A DNA stretch of 64,000 nt, taken from Polytrichum commune. Its lineage: Eukaryota; Streptophyta; Polytrichopsida; Polytrichales; Polytrichaceae. The DNA lies in the NCBI GenBank assembly GCA_950295325.1, contig OX485803.1:35481554-35545553 (forward strand), given 5' to 3'. The position numbers were made by a program, and so were the translations under genes. Under the pieces are notes generated by a model. The model was given only the letters and a program-made list of their open reading frames with translations. It was not told where the DNA came from and ran no database searches. Shown here piece after piece: positions 1 to 11,200 of the stretch (positions are counted from its first letter, which is position 1; every line of letters starts with the position of its first letter).

Positions 1-632
1 TCCCCAAGGTGTTGCCCATGCACAAATCAATCATCTTTAGTAGTGTACGTAACACCCCAAATTAAAAATGTTTTGAGATTGACAATTGTGAGAGACACTC
101 ATCAACTTGTCAATGAACTTTGATCATCTATATATGTATATAGAGGTATATACACTTAAAATCCAGAATTTTGAGTTTTCACATACATTTATTATGTTTT
201 ACTTGGACTTCCTCATCCATTTGGTCATCTAAATTTAGATAAAAATACACTAGTTGTCCCAACTTGGGAACTTCAACATTGTGAAGGTTGGATCTTCTCA
301 AATTCATGAACTCCCTGTTAATCCCATTGTCATATCCTAAAGGTCCAAGAAACCAACAAATGATTGCAAGGAATTTTATGTGTTTGTGATGAAGTCCAGC
401 TTTTGATAGGAAGGAAGTACCCTAACTCCGACACTTGGTCAAATATGATTAACAGAAGGAGAACGGACTCCCATTGTCGTTGGTGCATCAGAGCACATAG
501 CCAATGTTTTATTCTCATTTATTTGATGTGCTTGTTCATAACATTACTTAATCTTGAGATCAAATTTTGTTGCTTTTAAAAAAAACACATTTGTGTTCCC
601 CACACATTTTTTGACCATCAATGAGAATTAGA
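1..632. other. AT-rich intergenic stretch
   Basis: No supported gene. Short open frames here lack splice partners, family motifs or a repeat match elsewhere in the window. The stretch ends where the first copy of dispersed repeat family A begins. Confidence 0.5.
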
Positions 633-970
633 ATACTAAATATGTCCTTTAGTGTCACCAATTCTAATTGTCTTGTTCAATACTAACTGTAACCCATGGC
701 ATAGTGTCACCAACACTAAATGTTAACCCAACGTAATGTGTCATCCCTTTTTGTGGGATTATAAATTTACAGTGTGGCAATTACTGTCCCTTATCAAGTG
801 CTTTTCCATCCAAATTCAATCATCCATCACAATATTTCATCACAAGTTGTTGACAAGAAAAGGTAAGGTTTTGGCCAATGGATGAGCTCATCCATCATCC
901 ATGACATTATTTGTTCACTTATTCATAAGAAGTGTCATCCAAAAAGTTACCATAGTAGGACATTCTTAGA
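633..970 (+). repeat. Dispersed repeat family A (MITE-like), copy 1
   Basis: The stretch starts with a diverged form of the family end, ACTAAATATG...TTTAGTGTCACC, and carries the core shared with 26018-26400, 35528-35865 and 47128-47451 (inverted): the CATCACAAGTTGTTGACAAG and GATGAGCTCATCCATCATCC blocks. The right end is worn, so the boundary is approximate. A G-run of about 16 bases follows shortly after, at about 997-1012. No coding capacity. Confidence 0.7.
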
Positions 971-2374
971 AAAACAATGTTGGTATTGGCTTTTGGGGGG
1001 GGGGGGGGGGGGATATGGATTGTCAATGGGTCTATTGTCAATAGATACAAGTGGCACATGGTGAGTGAAAGCCCAAATAGAAGGTGGCGTCGGTAGGGGC
1101 TCTGCACAACTATAAAAGTACTTCTTCATTGTAGGCTTTTGTAATAGTGTTGTAGGGAGGGAGTTGAGCTTGCCACATGCGTTGGCATTACAAGTATCTT
1201 TGCCAAGTCCGCAATGCCGCTATACATCTCTATAGGGTGCTATGGAAAAGCCACCATGGAGGAGGCTTTGTAAGCCCTCCATGTACTTTATTTTCATGGT
1301 AATAAAGTGTTTGGTTATGGAGAATTGGATGTGGGTTTTTGTCGTCTTCCCTTGGATTTTTTTGGGAGTCAGTGCCCATTAATCAATAGAAAACCCAATA
1401 AGTAATGAGCAACTAATTTGATTTGGGAATAATGTCTAAACCCACATAAATCAAATAACATGTTGAGTGTTCAAAATTGAATATGGGAATTATCTACTGC
1501 TGATGACAATCACATGTAGGTAAAGCCCATGCCCATAACCAGCTAGTGGTGGTGCCTCCTTTACCATCTAACCATATTTGTATGCCACATATGATATTAT
1601 CGCCACAAAAAAATAAATTTTATAGCCCTAGTCATGTCGCAGCCTTTGCTAGCCCCTTAACAATCTTAGTCATTTTCATTTCTAGCAAGGGTCACGAGCG
1701 CTAACCCTTTGGATTCCACCATGCTAATAGTTAGCTCTCCATATTGCAAACCTTATAGTTCATAAGAGGGGAACCAACCCTCTTATTTTGCTTTCCGGAC
1801 TCATCCCTTAATCGGTAACCAATTCTTAGATGTGGACTTCCATTCATGAAAGTCCAATCTTATGTTGATCATCGTGTTGCCGGAGCAACACTATAGCAAC
1901 CCGAACCATACTAGGCAACTATGCCCTCACATTGGGCCAATGCCCATGGAGGCCATGCCGTTCGGCCTCGGGTGGGTTCAGCCACACCACCTCACGAATA
2001 TAAGCCTCTAGGACTTTTGGCAAGATCCCTACACCACCATCAAGAAACCTTTTGTCTCTCTACCAAGAGTTGAGGCCAAGTACACATTTTCCTTTAGCCG
2101 TTGGGCTTAGGAGCCCCCAACAGCTTCAAAACACCATAACTTCCTTGTATGATATCTGATGTTAACAAGCTACCACTCCATCGTCATCTACGCTTCATGT
2201 AGATGCCGATAGACTCTTCGCCTGCCCCATTCAGGCAAGTAATGAGGAAGGTATGCCTGTTCAAACCTTGGCAGTCCCAGGAGCCATTCCTAGGCTACTG
2301 ATGTAGCAGGACGCTATTCCGAGATAGAGCCCCACTCAAATTGCCATATCTCTTAGCTCACACCTCCGATTTAG
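971..2374. other. Intergenic stretch, no supported gene
   Basis: Contains a poly-G run and then unassigned sequence. The 1.5-2.35 kb part is less AT-rich and could be old retrotransposon debris, but I find no reverse transcriptase, integrase or long terminal repeat pair. Confidence 0.4.
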
Positions 2375-2652
2375 GGGTGGGTCTAAATACCCCCATCGAG
2401 CGTGGCTCGGAGGCCAGGTTCGGTGGGGTTCATTTTTCTAGCCCTCCCCGTTTTGGTCCCTTGGGGGGTTTTTTTGGTTTTTTTTGCTAAATTTGGGTCC
2501 TGCGGCCCCAAATTACTCTAGAAAGCCCCCTATGAGATCAAGTGTGGCCCCACCCAATTAAAAAAATAGGGGGCAAGTTTTACCCCACCCCTGCCACCCC
2601 CTCCCGAACTTGGCCTCCGAGCCACGCTCGATGGGGGTATTTAGACAGATCC
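2375..2652. mobile_element. Mutator-type MITE with 9-bp target duplication
   Basis: The left end reads GGGTGGGTCTAAATACC and the reverse complement of the right end reads GGATCTGTCTAAATACC. Both continue into an identical stretch, CCCCATCGAGCGTGGCTCGG followed by AGGCCA, so the inverted repeats exceed 40 bp. The 9-bp duplication CCGATTTAG lies at 2366-2374 and 2653-2661. Long terminal inverted repeats starting with GG and a 9-bp duplication are the hallmarks of Mutator-like elements. The 278-bp body has no coding capacity, so this is a non-autonomous copy. Confidence 0.85.
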
Positions 2653-2661
2653 CCGATTTAG

Positions 2662-4775
2662 GTGTTCTTGAGCATTCTAGAATTCACATGCCATAAGATA
2701 CTCATAGTTGATGGCCTTATCCTCATGCCTCCTAGTCTCCGTGGGTGGGAGGCGTTCCCAACACCCAGGGCCCTCACCCACATTAGGATCACTTGGGCCC
2801 TCTCACCAACGGCGCCACAAGTCTCACGTGTCACTCCGAGGTCTCCCTTGTGCCCATGCTGTTTCAGACACTCCTCATGGAGAGGTGCGCAACAAATCAT
2901 CCCACATGTATGATCAACAATAACCAACATGCCTATGTTGGGTAGTAAGTTTTTAGAATCATAACTCAACACTAACATTTGTATTATAATGTCTATAATT
3001 CTTGCCATTTTAAACCATGTCCATTACCTATATACCCAACTTAAAGGTGAGCTTCTCAATATCTTTAAATAAACATGTCTTATGCAAACACCTAATTATG
3101 GGTGTGAAGTGGACACTTCTTCTAAAATGAACACTTCCAATATTACTTTAAGAATCCATACGACAACTCAACGGTTGGGATAACAAGAAGTCACATGCTC
3201 AACACTTACCACTTTAGGTTGCTTAGTAACATATCACTTAAGTAGCTTGCAACATACCATTTTTGAACTTTCGTCACAAATTGGGGTTTAGTCAACTGAC
3301 TCTCACTCTCATGATATTGATTTGTACAAGATGGGCTAGTAATCAAGGGGACTTTTGTGCCTACAATTTTGCACATCAAAAGAGGCCAAGCTTTCCGGAA
3401 GCAACCACAATAGGATCGTCTAATTTAGCAATGTTATGAATAAAACAACTGAAAATGCTTCAAAGACCAAGGTGAGAGGGCCTAATTTGGTTACATATCT
3501 TAAATGGATTCCTATATTTGAGTGGTGTGAGGTTTTGTGTTGGGTCTAAGAATAATTGCTGAAAATACATGTTTTCCAAAAAGATTGAACTACATGTTCA
3601 AAATGTGTTAACCATTCTAGGCTCAACAGTCAACATAATTGTGAGAAACTTATATGAGCATTTGATAAGAAATTGTCATTGCACTTTGATAATGAATAAA
3701 ATAGTCATTTGAGCTCAAAATTGTTAGATAGAACGGATGTGTGCACAACTTGGACTTGTTGATCATCTCTAAAACGAACAACCATATTTGAGTGGTATAT
3801 GGTTGGATGTTAGTCCAAGAATGGACACCAAAAAGACATATTTTGAAAGAGATTGGACAATGTGCTCAAAATTTATAAACCATTCTAGATGTAACAATCA
3901 ATATAATTTAAGGGACCTACTTGTTCATTTGTTGGCTCTGCCCTGTGGGAAGAGACCTAGGGGTGCGCCAAAGTTTGGCAACTACAGTAGCTAGAACTAG
4001 TCACATATGTTGTTAATAACTCGCTCTTCAAGTGGAGTCCAGTTACAATTGATTGTTGATGTAAAGTGGTCTCCAAAATGAGCCAATGCTTGATCTTGGT
4101 CGGACAACCAACCATAAATGTCCACATGTGCATGTTAATACTAGGGCAACACTCTTGTGACTTGGCCGCTTGTTAAGTCATAGAATCTATCTTACCTTTG
4201 GCAATGAATAGGGTATTCATACGAGCTCCGAAAATTATGAGGACAGTGGCTTGGGGCACGATTTCGATCTTGTGAATCATCTCACACAAATTCCGTGTGT
4301 CATAGCATACGAGAAGTGAGTGCAGAGAGGAAAGTGTCCATTCAAGACCAGCTTGCCTGATGCTAATTTGATCTCCAGATGATGGAGTTTGAGTTGGGGA
4401 TCCTGCGGCGGCGAAGGGATGGATTTCTCCACGTGGCGATTGCGTGATGCACGCACCCTATCCACCAAACATATCAAGAATTCAGTTTATTGAATGAACC
4501 GGAAGAAAGAATTCATACCCATTTTTGGGTAGATTTCATCACCGAAGTGAAACGTAGTGCACATATCTCTCTTTTCCAGACGGCATCAAATTCTTATGCA
4601 AAATGAGGAAACCGTAATGCTTGACGCATTCCGGTAGAATTTGATGGAATTTTGGAGTCGCATGAAGTGGACAGTGTCTTCATCTTCATCGCCGAACGTG
4701 CGTTGCTGTGAATTAGCACCTCCGAATTTAAATGTGAGCTCACTTTAAAGCTCTGAAGTGGCCTTAAACCCTTAG
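2662..4775. other. Intergenic stretch with fragments of repeat family G
   Basis: From about 3480 to 3900 the sequence twice shows diverged pieces of the family seen at 23361-23700 and 30745-31075 (phrases such as TTTGAGTGGTRTRTGGTTGG and ATGTTCAAAATGTGTTAACC). The rest is unassigned. The final few hundred bases before 4776 are the likely promoter of the plastid-protein gene. Confidence 0.45.
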
Positions 4776-4831
4776 AGAGGGAGAGGGAGAGGGAGCGGGA
4801 GAGAGAGAGACAGAGAGACAGAGAGACAGTC
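4776..4831 (+). repeat. GA/CAGAGA microsatellite in the 5' leader of the plastid-protein gene
   Basis: An almost pure purine run of GAGAGG, GAGA and CAGAGA units ends one base before the start codon at 4833. GA-rich leaders are common in plant 5' untranslated regions. Its position makes it part of the transcribed leader or core promoter of the + strand gene. Confidence 0.7.
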
Positions 4832-4832
4832 A

Positions 4833-6287
4833 ATGACGTCTCTCACACAATCTGCGTGCTGTGTCTCGTTGTTCCAACTTTCCACAAAGGCAATTTTTTC
4901 CAGCCCTGCCCCCTCACTACTCCCTGGGAAGAGTGTCATAGCTAGGGTTAGTGGTGCAACATCATGGAGAGCCATGGTAACTCCAAATCCTAATAGCCAT
5001 GTATCAAATAATATTAACTCCGACGTGATCGATTCTCCACCTGAATCATCATCAAAGTGTACAAGTCTCGGTGTTTCCTCCTTTCCCGGTTTCCAGGAAT
5101 TCCAAAGAAATTGTACAAATTGTACATTGCAGAGCTTTCTTTCTCTAGTCTTAGCCGTGGCTATGGCGTCAGGCATTCAAGGAGCACCTTCTTCCCGGGA
5201 CACTTTCGAAAATGTGCCACAAACCCTTTCCGGTACCAATTTTTTTGTTCCTCTCCCTTTTCTAGTGTTGTAATGAATTGCATCCAATATCTTTCATAGG
5301 ACTTATGTATAGCATGGAGAATTTCCATAATTACATTGCCTCCGGTACTCGCCTGCATGGTGAATGGATGTCCACATTAAACTTTACCTCCGCTATATCA
5401 TCATGCCTTCATGTCTATAGGTTCGCAAGTTCAGGGCTAAGAGCTTTGGAGATGTTGCCCGTCTGACTAATTTAGCAAATCGGCTGTGCAATTTTGGTAA
5501 TTGAATGCATCCATGATCCAGTATCTTCCATAGCACTTAATTGTAGCATGGGATATTTGCATGTGATTACGCTGCCTCCGGTACTCACCTGCATGGTGAG
5601 CGGATGTCCACATTGACATTATCCTCCGCTATATTATCGTGCCTTCATGTCTATAGGTTTGGAAGTTCAGGGATAAGAGCATGGGAGATGATGTTTGTGT
5701 GACTAACTTAGCGAATCGGCTGTGCAAATTTGGTGATATTCAGGTGGGGATAAGGCACAAAGAATACAGAAACCAAAGTCTGCGAAGGCAGAAGGTTGTA
5801 CTAGGAAGTGTGTGTCCACTTGCATCAGAGGGGGATCCGGAGCCCCTGGGGAAGGACCTCTTAATGTCCGCAGGTCAGCTTCTTTTCTGATTTTTTGGCA
5901 CTTGCATTAACTCTTCTGCAATTTGAGTGAGTAGCATATGGAAGCAAAAAAAATTGTAAGATGATCACGTGATGGCTTACCACTTGTTGATGCAGACCCC
6001 TTGTTGTTTTCAAGGAAGGATTTCGAAGCAGACAGTACTGGTTCGTGAATTTATTACACTTACTTTCATTGTTGCATGAATATATCTATCTTTGTGATTA
6101 TGTCGAGGCTCCAACGCTCATCAGAATTCCACAAACATTGACTTGCATTGCGTATTTCAGCTTCTGGTTGATGTAATTGTGTACTTCACTTCTGACATTG
6201 TTGGAATGATGGGGTTTGGGGGTTGTCAGCCTCATCGAATGCAGTGAAATTTGCAACTTGATTGGTGATGGTGATGATGGACCTTGA
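4833..6287 (+). CDS. Plastid-targeted Cys-rich plant protein, function unknown (4 exons)
   Basis: Exons 4833-5232, 5744-5873, 5996-6040 and 6230-6287 join in phase at GT-AG borders and give 210 residues. Residues 1-95 are Ser/Thr-rich and basic, like a chloroplast transit peptide. Residues 99-113 are hydrophobic and followed by a small-residue stretch (SGIQGAPSS), as in a thylakoid-lumen signal or a membrane segment. The conserved C-terminal part reads GGDKAQRIQKPKS, CVSTCIRGGSGAPGEGPLN, RPLVVFKEGFRSRQYC and ends NLIGDGDDGP. I recognise this from uncharacterised proteins conserved across plants but know no established function. Six Cys form two CX3CX3C clusters (152/156/160 and 192/196/200), which suggests disulfides or metal binding (inference). 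Intron 1 carries an internal tandem duplication. The gene converges with the invertase gene. Confidence 0.88.
5270..5743 (+). repeat. Tandem duplication inside intron 1 of the plastid-protein gene
   Basis: Two diverged direct copies of about 235 bp (about 5270-5502 and 5503-5743) share GCCTCCGGTACTCRCCTGCA, GCCTTCATGTCTATAGGTT and the AATCGGCTGTGCAA block. The second copy ends exactly at the acceptor of exon 2 (CAG at 5741-5743). Each copy also holds an internal candidate acceptor (TCTATAG|GTT), so cryptic or alternative exons are possible. The copies lie outside the inferred coding sequence. Confidence 0.8.
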
Positions 6288-6562
6288 CCATGTGCTTCAG
6301 AATTTGTAATCAGTTACTGAGGAAAGGTAAATATTTGGAATAAAAATGACCAATCTCTGTCACATATCCTTGTCCCTCATAGTGACACCATTGCATGATT
6401 TCTCTTCCGCCATGGGCTGACTAGGAATGATGAGTTCCAATATTCTTCTCTTCTGTTGGAATTCTCCACACCCAATTATACTACCTAGTCTTTATCATGG
6501 AAATGGAATGAAATTGTTTCTGTAGTCCGGGAAGCCAAAAGGCTTATGAGATTAAAAGTACA
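6288..6562. other. 3' flank of the plastid-protein gene
   Basis: Likely 3' untranslated region and downstream sequence after the TGA at 6285-6287. I identified no clear polyadenylation signal. Confidence 0.4.
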
Positions 6563-6838
6563 TCACAAAGGTGTCAAACAAGCTAATTCCCTAGAGTAGC
6601 AGAGTGCAGTAGCCTCCATCAGATGGAGGCTAATATCAACTGGATGATCCAATTGCAAGAAAGACTTGAGACTCCCTAGTACTACATTTTCAAATAGTGA
6701 AAGGAACCTATCTCTAATGGAGTTGTAGAGGGGGCACTCTAACACAAAGTGTCCTGCAATTTCAATCACATCATAAGAGCAAAAGTGGCATAATTTGTAA
6801 TCTTCTAGGGATTGGGATAAGGCATTGATGTCGTACAT
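6563..6838 (-). pseudogene. LINE ORF2 C-terminal fragment (zinc-binding tail)
   Basis: The 91-residue frame contains CHFC, then an H and ECPLYNSIRDRF. This C-x2-C ... H ... ECP-x-Y-x3-R pattern is typical of the C-terminal zinc-binding region of plant LINE reverse-transcriptase proteins. Only the tail remains; no reverse-transcriptase core lies upstream on this strand. A more decayed sister copy lies at 47960-48220. The frame opens with ATG by chance and there is no sign it is expressed. Confidence 0.65.
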
Positions 6839-8242
6839 ATCTGCAATTTTGCATGCTTAGTTTGAATTATGTGGCAACAGATATAGGCGATCAACCACCA
6901 ACATGGAAATGCTTCATATCAATCAAATGGTTGCTTATCCTCCATTCCCATTCTGGGTTGAGGAATTGCTGAGCTAATCACTAGGCAGTCAAAATTAAAC
7001 ATCCATAGCACATCTTCTTCCCCATCTTTTGTATTCAAATCTCATCTTTTTGCCCATCATTTCACACTGCACAGTGCACACACCAGGACCTGCACTGCAA
7101 TTAGGCTGAACTGAGATAGTGAAATATTTCAGCCTTTCATATCTGCTCAGATTTTGGCTAAATAAGTATCGGGATAAATGTGGTATGTTTCATGCATCAC
7201 AGAAATAATAGAGATGATTCTCGTGCTCCTGTGTGAATCATAAACAGTAAATGTTTCTGGAAGGATTGCTCATGAATCCATGTGAACTCGGCCCCGAAGA
7301 TTAATTGGATAGGCAATCCTCAATTCCAACCACTTCATCATCGTGTTGTTAATATTCTTTCTGTATAATTGCAGTAAGATTCAGCTGGTTGCTGGACATC
7401 TCTGCAAATTGTTCAGATGACCTAAGTACTGGTCCTGAAGTGAACACATGCTCTGTACCTCTATACTAATAGGAAACACTCTGAATGAATCTGACATAGA
7501 AAAACGTACATTCTTGCAAAAATCCACATAGTCAACTGCTTTCCAGGAATGTGTGATAGAATGTTGTCTAAATGGCAGAATCTTTGATGAGAACTGCAGG
7601 CGACAAAACGTGAGTAGGTGGATTACAAGCAGGAAAAATACGTGTTGCAGGTCCTTTGAAGGACAGGAGCACTACTTTGGGGATGCGAACTAGAAATAAT
7701 GCCAGATCAAACTTGAGGTTTGTGTACTATCAATAAAATATCTCATATGTATGTTATTTCTGCAAGTTTGGATACTTATTGGCCTATTGGAGGCAAGAAA
7801 TCTCTCGAATTGGGGATCAAGGATTTTTCATTGCAAATACTCGAAATTCTGAAGGGAGACGGATGTTGTGATATAGCAACCATTGAAATTCATGATCAAA
7901 TAAAATTGTGTACCATACGATTATTGAAGTATTAAATATCATAAATTGAAATGGGTTGAGTCCAGTTGTAACATATTGAAAATCTGCATAGGCATGTATC
8001 ATTGCTGACTTTTTAGAGTGTTGTTGAGAGCACGAAGATAATTGCATTGCATAAGGCCAATATATTTATCTTTGTCCTGGGCATACCAACTTGCTGAATT
8101 AAAATCATGTCGTACCACTGACATGAGCGAGGGCTCACCAATGTGCTTCCCATCAATATATTATATACACTGACAAATCTGACCAACTGGCCATGCTCTA
8201 TGTTGTCAAATGAATGTGATTACCAGTAAAAAAAATGTGGCT
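6839..8242. other. Intergenic gap between two convergent genes
   Basis: AT-rich and without a supported gene or a recognisable repeat. The right part should contain the 3' untranslated region of the invertase gene. Confidence 0.45.
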
Positions 8243-11200
8243 TCAAAAAAACTGAGTAATTTGGATGCTATTCATCTTCCAGATACTGACCATGTGCACT
8301 GTAATGGACGCAGTGCCATTGTTGAAAAGGTAAACCTGGGCTACATCATCAAGGGCAAGTTCTGGATAAACTCTTGATGTAATGACTGTTCTCCCACCCT
8401 GCACAAACGTCTCCACAATGGAGTGATCCACCTAGTTGACATGCCAAAACCCCATTAGTAACAGAAGCTCCAAACTTGGAATGCCAAAATGATTTTGGCC
8501 CTCAATGAACTGATATAGAATGTCCCTTGTTCAGACATCCACACTGACTCCAATCATGCACATGGACAGTATTTGTATGCAAAACTACGAACTCCCGACC
8601 AAAACTATGTCAATTAAAGGACAATTCTAATGACGGTCCAATAATGATGAAATCCAATCTGAAATATAAGTAGTCTTCTCTATCCTAGCTGAAGCACCTG
8701 ACAAGAATTCAATCTACCACTAGGTGTAAACGAGTTCCATAGATATGAGCACTTAGAACAGAGCATTCTTATCAAGGTTTTTGATCATTCTAGCAAAGAG
8801 TCGCAGGTAAATGCATACCAGGATTCGCAAGGTCAGGAACTGATCTGTCTCGTAGACCCGCACAAAACTGCCAAATGCTTCAGTATCCACATTTGAGGCC
8901 ACAGATGACTTGCTTTGATCACTACACACAAGAATCTTCAAGCCCTCGCCTGGAGATTGCAGTACTTGGAAGTATATAGATGTCTGCTCCCGGAGGTCAT
9001 CAGTTGCAAGTACATAAACTCCAAACGGCCCAAATATAGTATTTGCTCCCGCCCCTCTTTGTTTACATACCGATTGCCCATTTTCTGCAAGAAGCTCAGG
9101 TGGTTGCAACGCTTGGCTCAAATTTGGCATGCTAAAGGAAACCTCTATATCAAGCTGCAATGAAAAATGAGTTCTCACTGTTAATGGTGGTACATCCACT
9201 TAACATCCACAGTTTCATGTAAGGTTGGAGCTCAATACAAATAAAGGTTACTTTGAAAGGTTGATTTCTGAACTCTGAATTCTTATGCAACCATTTCCAC
9301 ATCCAGGATTTCAAGGCAACAACAGCCATTCTCAATGAAGCAAGCCATGTTAGCAGGTGGACATGAGCTTATACCTGATCACCAGCTATATAATCTAACT
9401 TCAAATTTGACCCAGATTGAAGTAGAACATTCTCCAAAGAATAGTTGTTGGCACGCAACCCTTCAAGCTCCTCCACTGGCCATTGTATCAGGTCAGTGGT
9501 TGTTCGATTGTCCAACCAAACTGCCCTGGGTAACGCCTGTAAAGAGAATTGGAAACCCCACCATTAACGATGAACACACACTGGGTCACACATAAGAAGA
9601 CTCTGTCTTTCCATAGAACCTTCATGAGTAACATAAGTGGACGCAATGTTTGTTAATGTTGAACTGTTTTATTTTTATAAACTTTTTTTGTTTCCCTCTA
9701 CAGTGTTACATAATTGAGAACCTTCAAGGTTTATCTCATCAACAATTTCGAAAGCTGAAGTAATCTCTGACTTCCTGAGTGAATGGAAGTGGTCAAATCC
9801 TAATCTTATAACATAGTCAGAATGAACCTGGAGAAGTTAAATTGCAATTGGTATGGAGGCTAAAATAAAGAACCCATCATGTGCAATGAAGAACAGGAAA
9901 TACTATGTCAAAACAATGCATTACCATGATGGATGCCCATCCTTTACGGATGTCAGTCTCCTGGCTGTCCGACTCGTTAACCCATCCAAACAATACACGC
10001 CGGTTCTTGTTCTGATCAAAAAATGATTTAGAAGCATAGAACTTGCCATAATCGTAACGAAGCCCAATTCCAGCATCCAAATTGACACTTTCAGGCACAA
10101 AGGAGTCATTATCTGCCACATAGGTTCCCACCGAGTAGTAGTCGTGTCTCTTATTATTGGCACTAATCTTGAGCACATGCTTGACTGTAGGACCATTGGA
10201 AGATGTTTCTGCTCCCAGCATACCTGAGAGAGGCACCGGGTAGAAATCTGGGCACTCCCACATCCCAGTCCCTGGAACAGAGTGCAAGGTCTGATTGAAG
10301 ACCCATGTTTGAAAGTCTACACTTTTGTAAATAAGAGAGGTTCCAATGCTCCCTCCATCCCCTGTATTGGCACCTACTAGAAGCCTCCACACTCCATCAG
10401 CCCCTTTCCATGCGGTTGTTGGATCCCGGAACTGGCTGTTGTTGTATCCCACCGGAACTACAGCAAACGGGTTGTTTGGAACCTTCATACAATAAGGTTA
10501 ACCCACTTGTGCATTTAATCAAGTGCTCACCACTTTGAAGACACGAAACAAGCATTTTCAGTAGGTCTTACCAAAAAAGATCCACACATAATGATGATCA
10601 GGCTAAAAGCAGGCTTCTAAAGAGGTTATCTATTTTCTAACTCAACATGACTTTTGGTGAACACGTTCATGTTCAGTAAGTTTTTGGTGCATTCTTGGAG
10701 GCTGTGTGGAAGTTTATACAATGTAAATTCTATATCAGTTCATTGAGGGTCAAATTCTTTTTGGCATGCCAAGAGGTGCTAAACAACCAACGGAAAATCA
10801 CAGGGGCCAACTCCCGGTGAAAATTTTCACCGAGTTGAAGGACAATTCCAATTGCTCTGCATTGTGAGGGTTTTGGATTTAGGACTGACAAACCTTTGTC
10901 CATTTTCGCAGCAGTGGGTCAGTCTTGTCAACAGGAATGGCCATGTTCTGGACCTGGCTTGAATCTGAGGACCATCCTGTGTACATGAGCACAGGAGTTC
11001 CATCTGCTAAGATAGTGGCTGACCCTGACCAAATACCTTTGATGTCATACCATTGGTCCCCTTGTAGTGCATTTTGCAGGTGACGCCAGTTCACCAGGTC
11101 TGTGGAAACTGCATGACCCCAAACGATGTTGCCCCACACCGCCCCATCTGGATTGTACTGGTAGAAGAGGTGATAGTACCCTTGGTAATACATTGGACCT

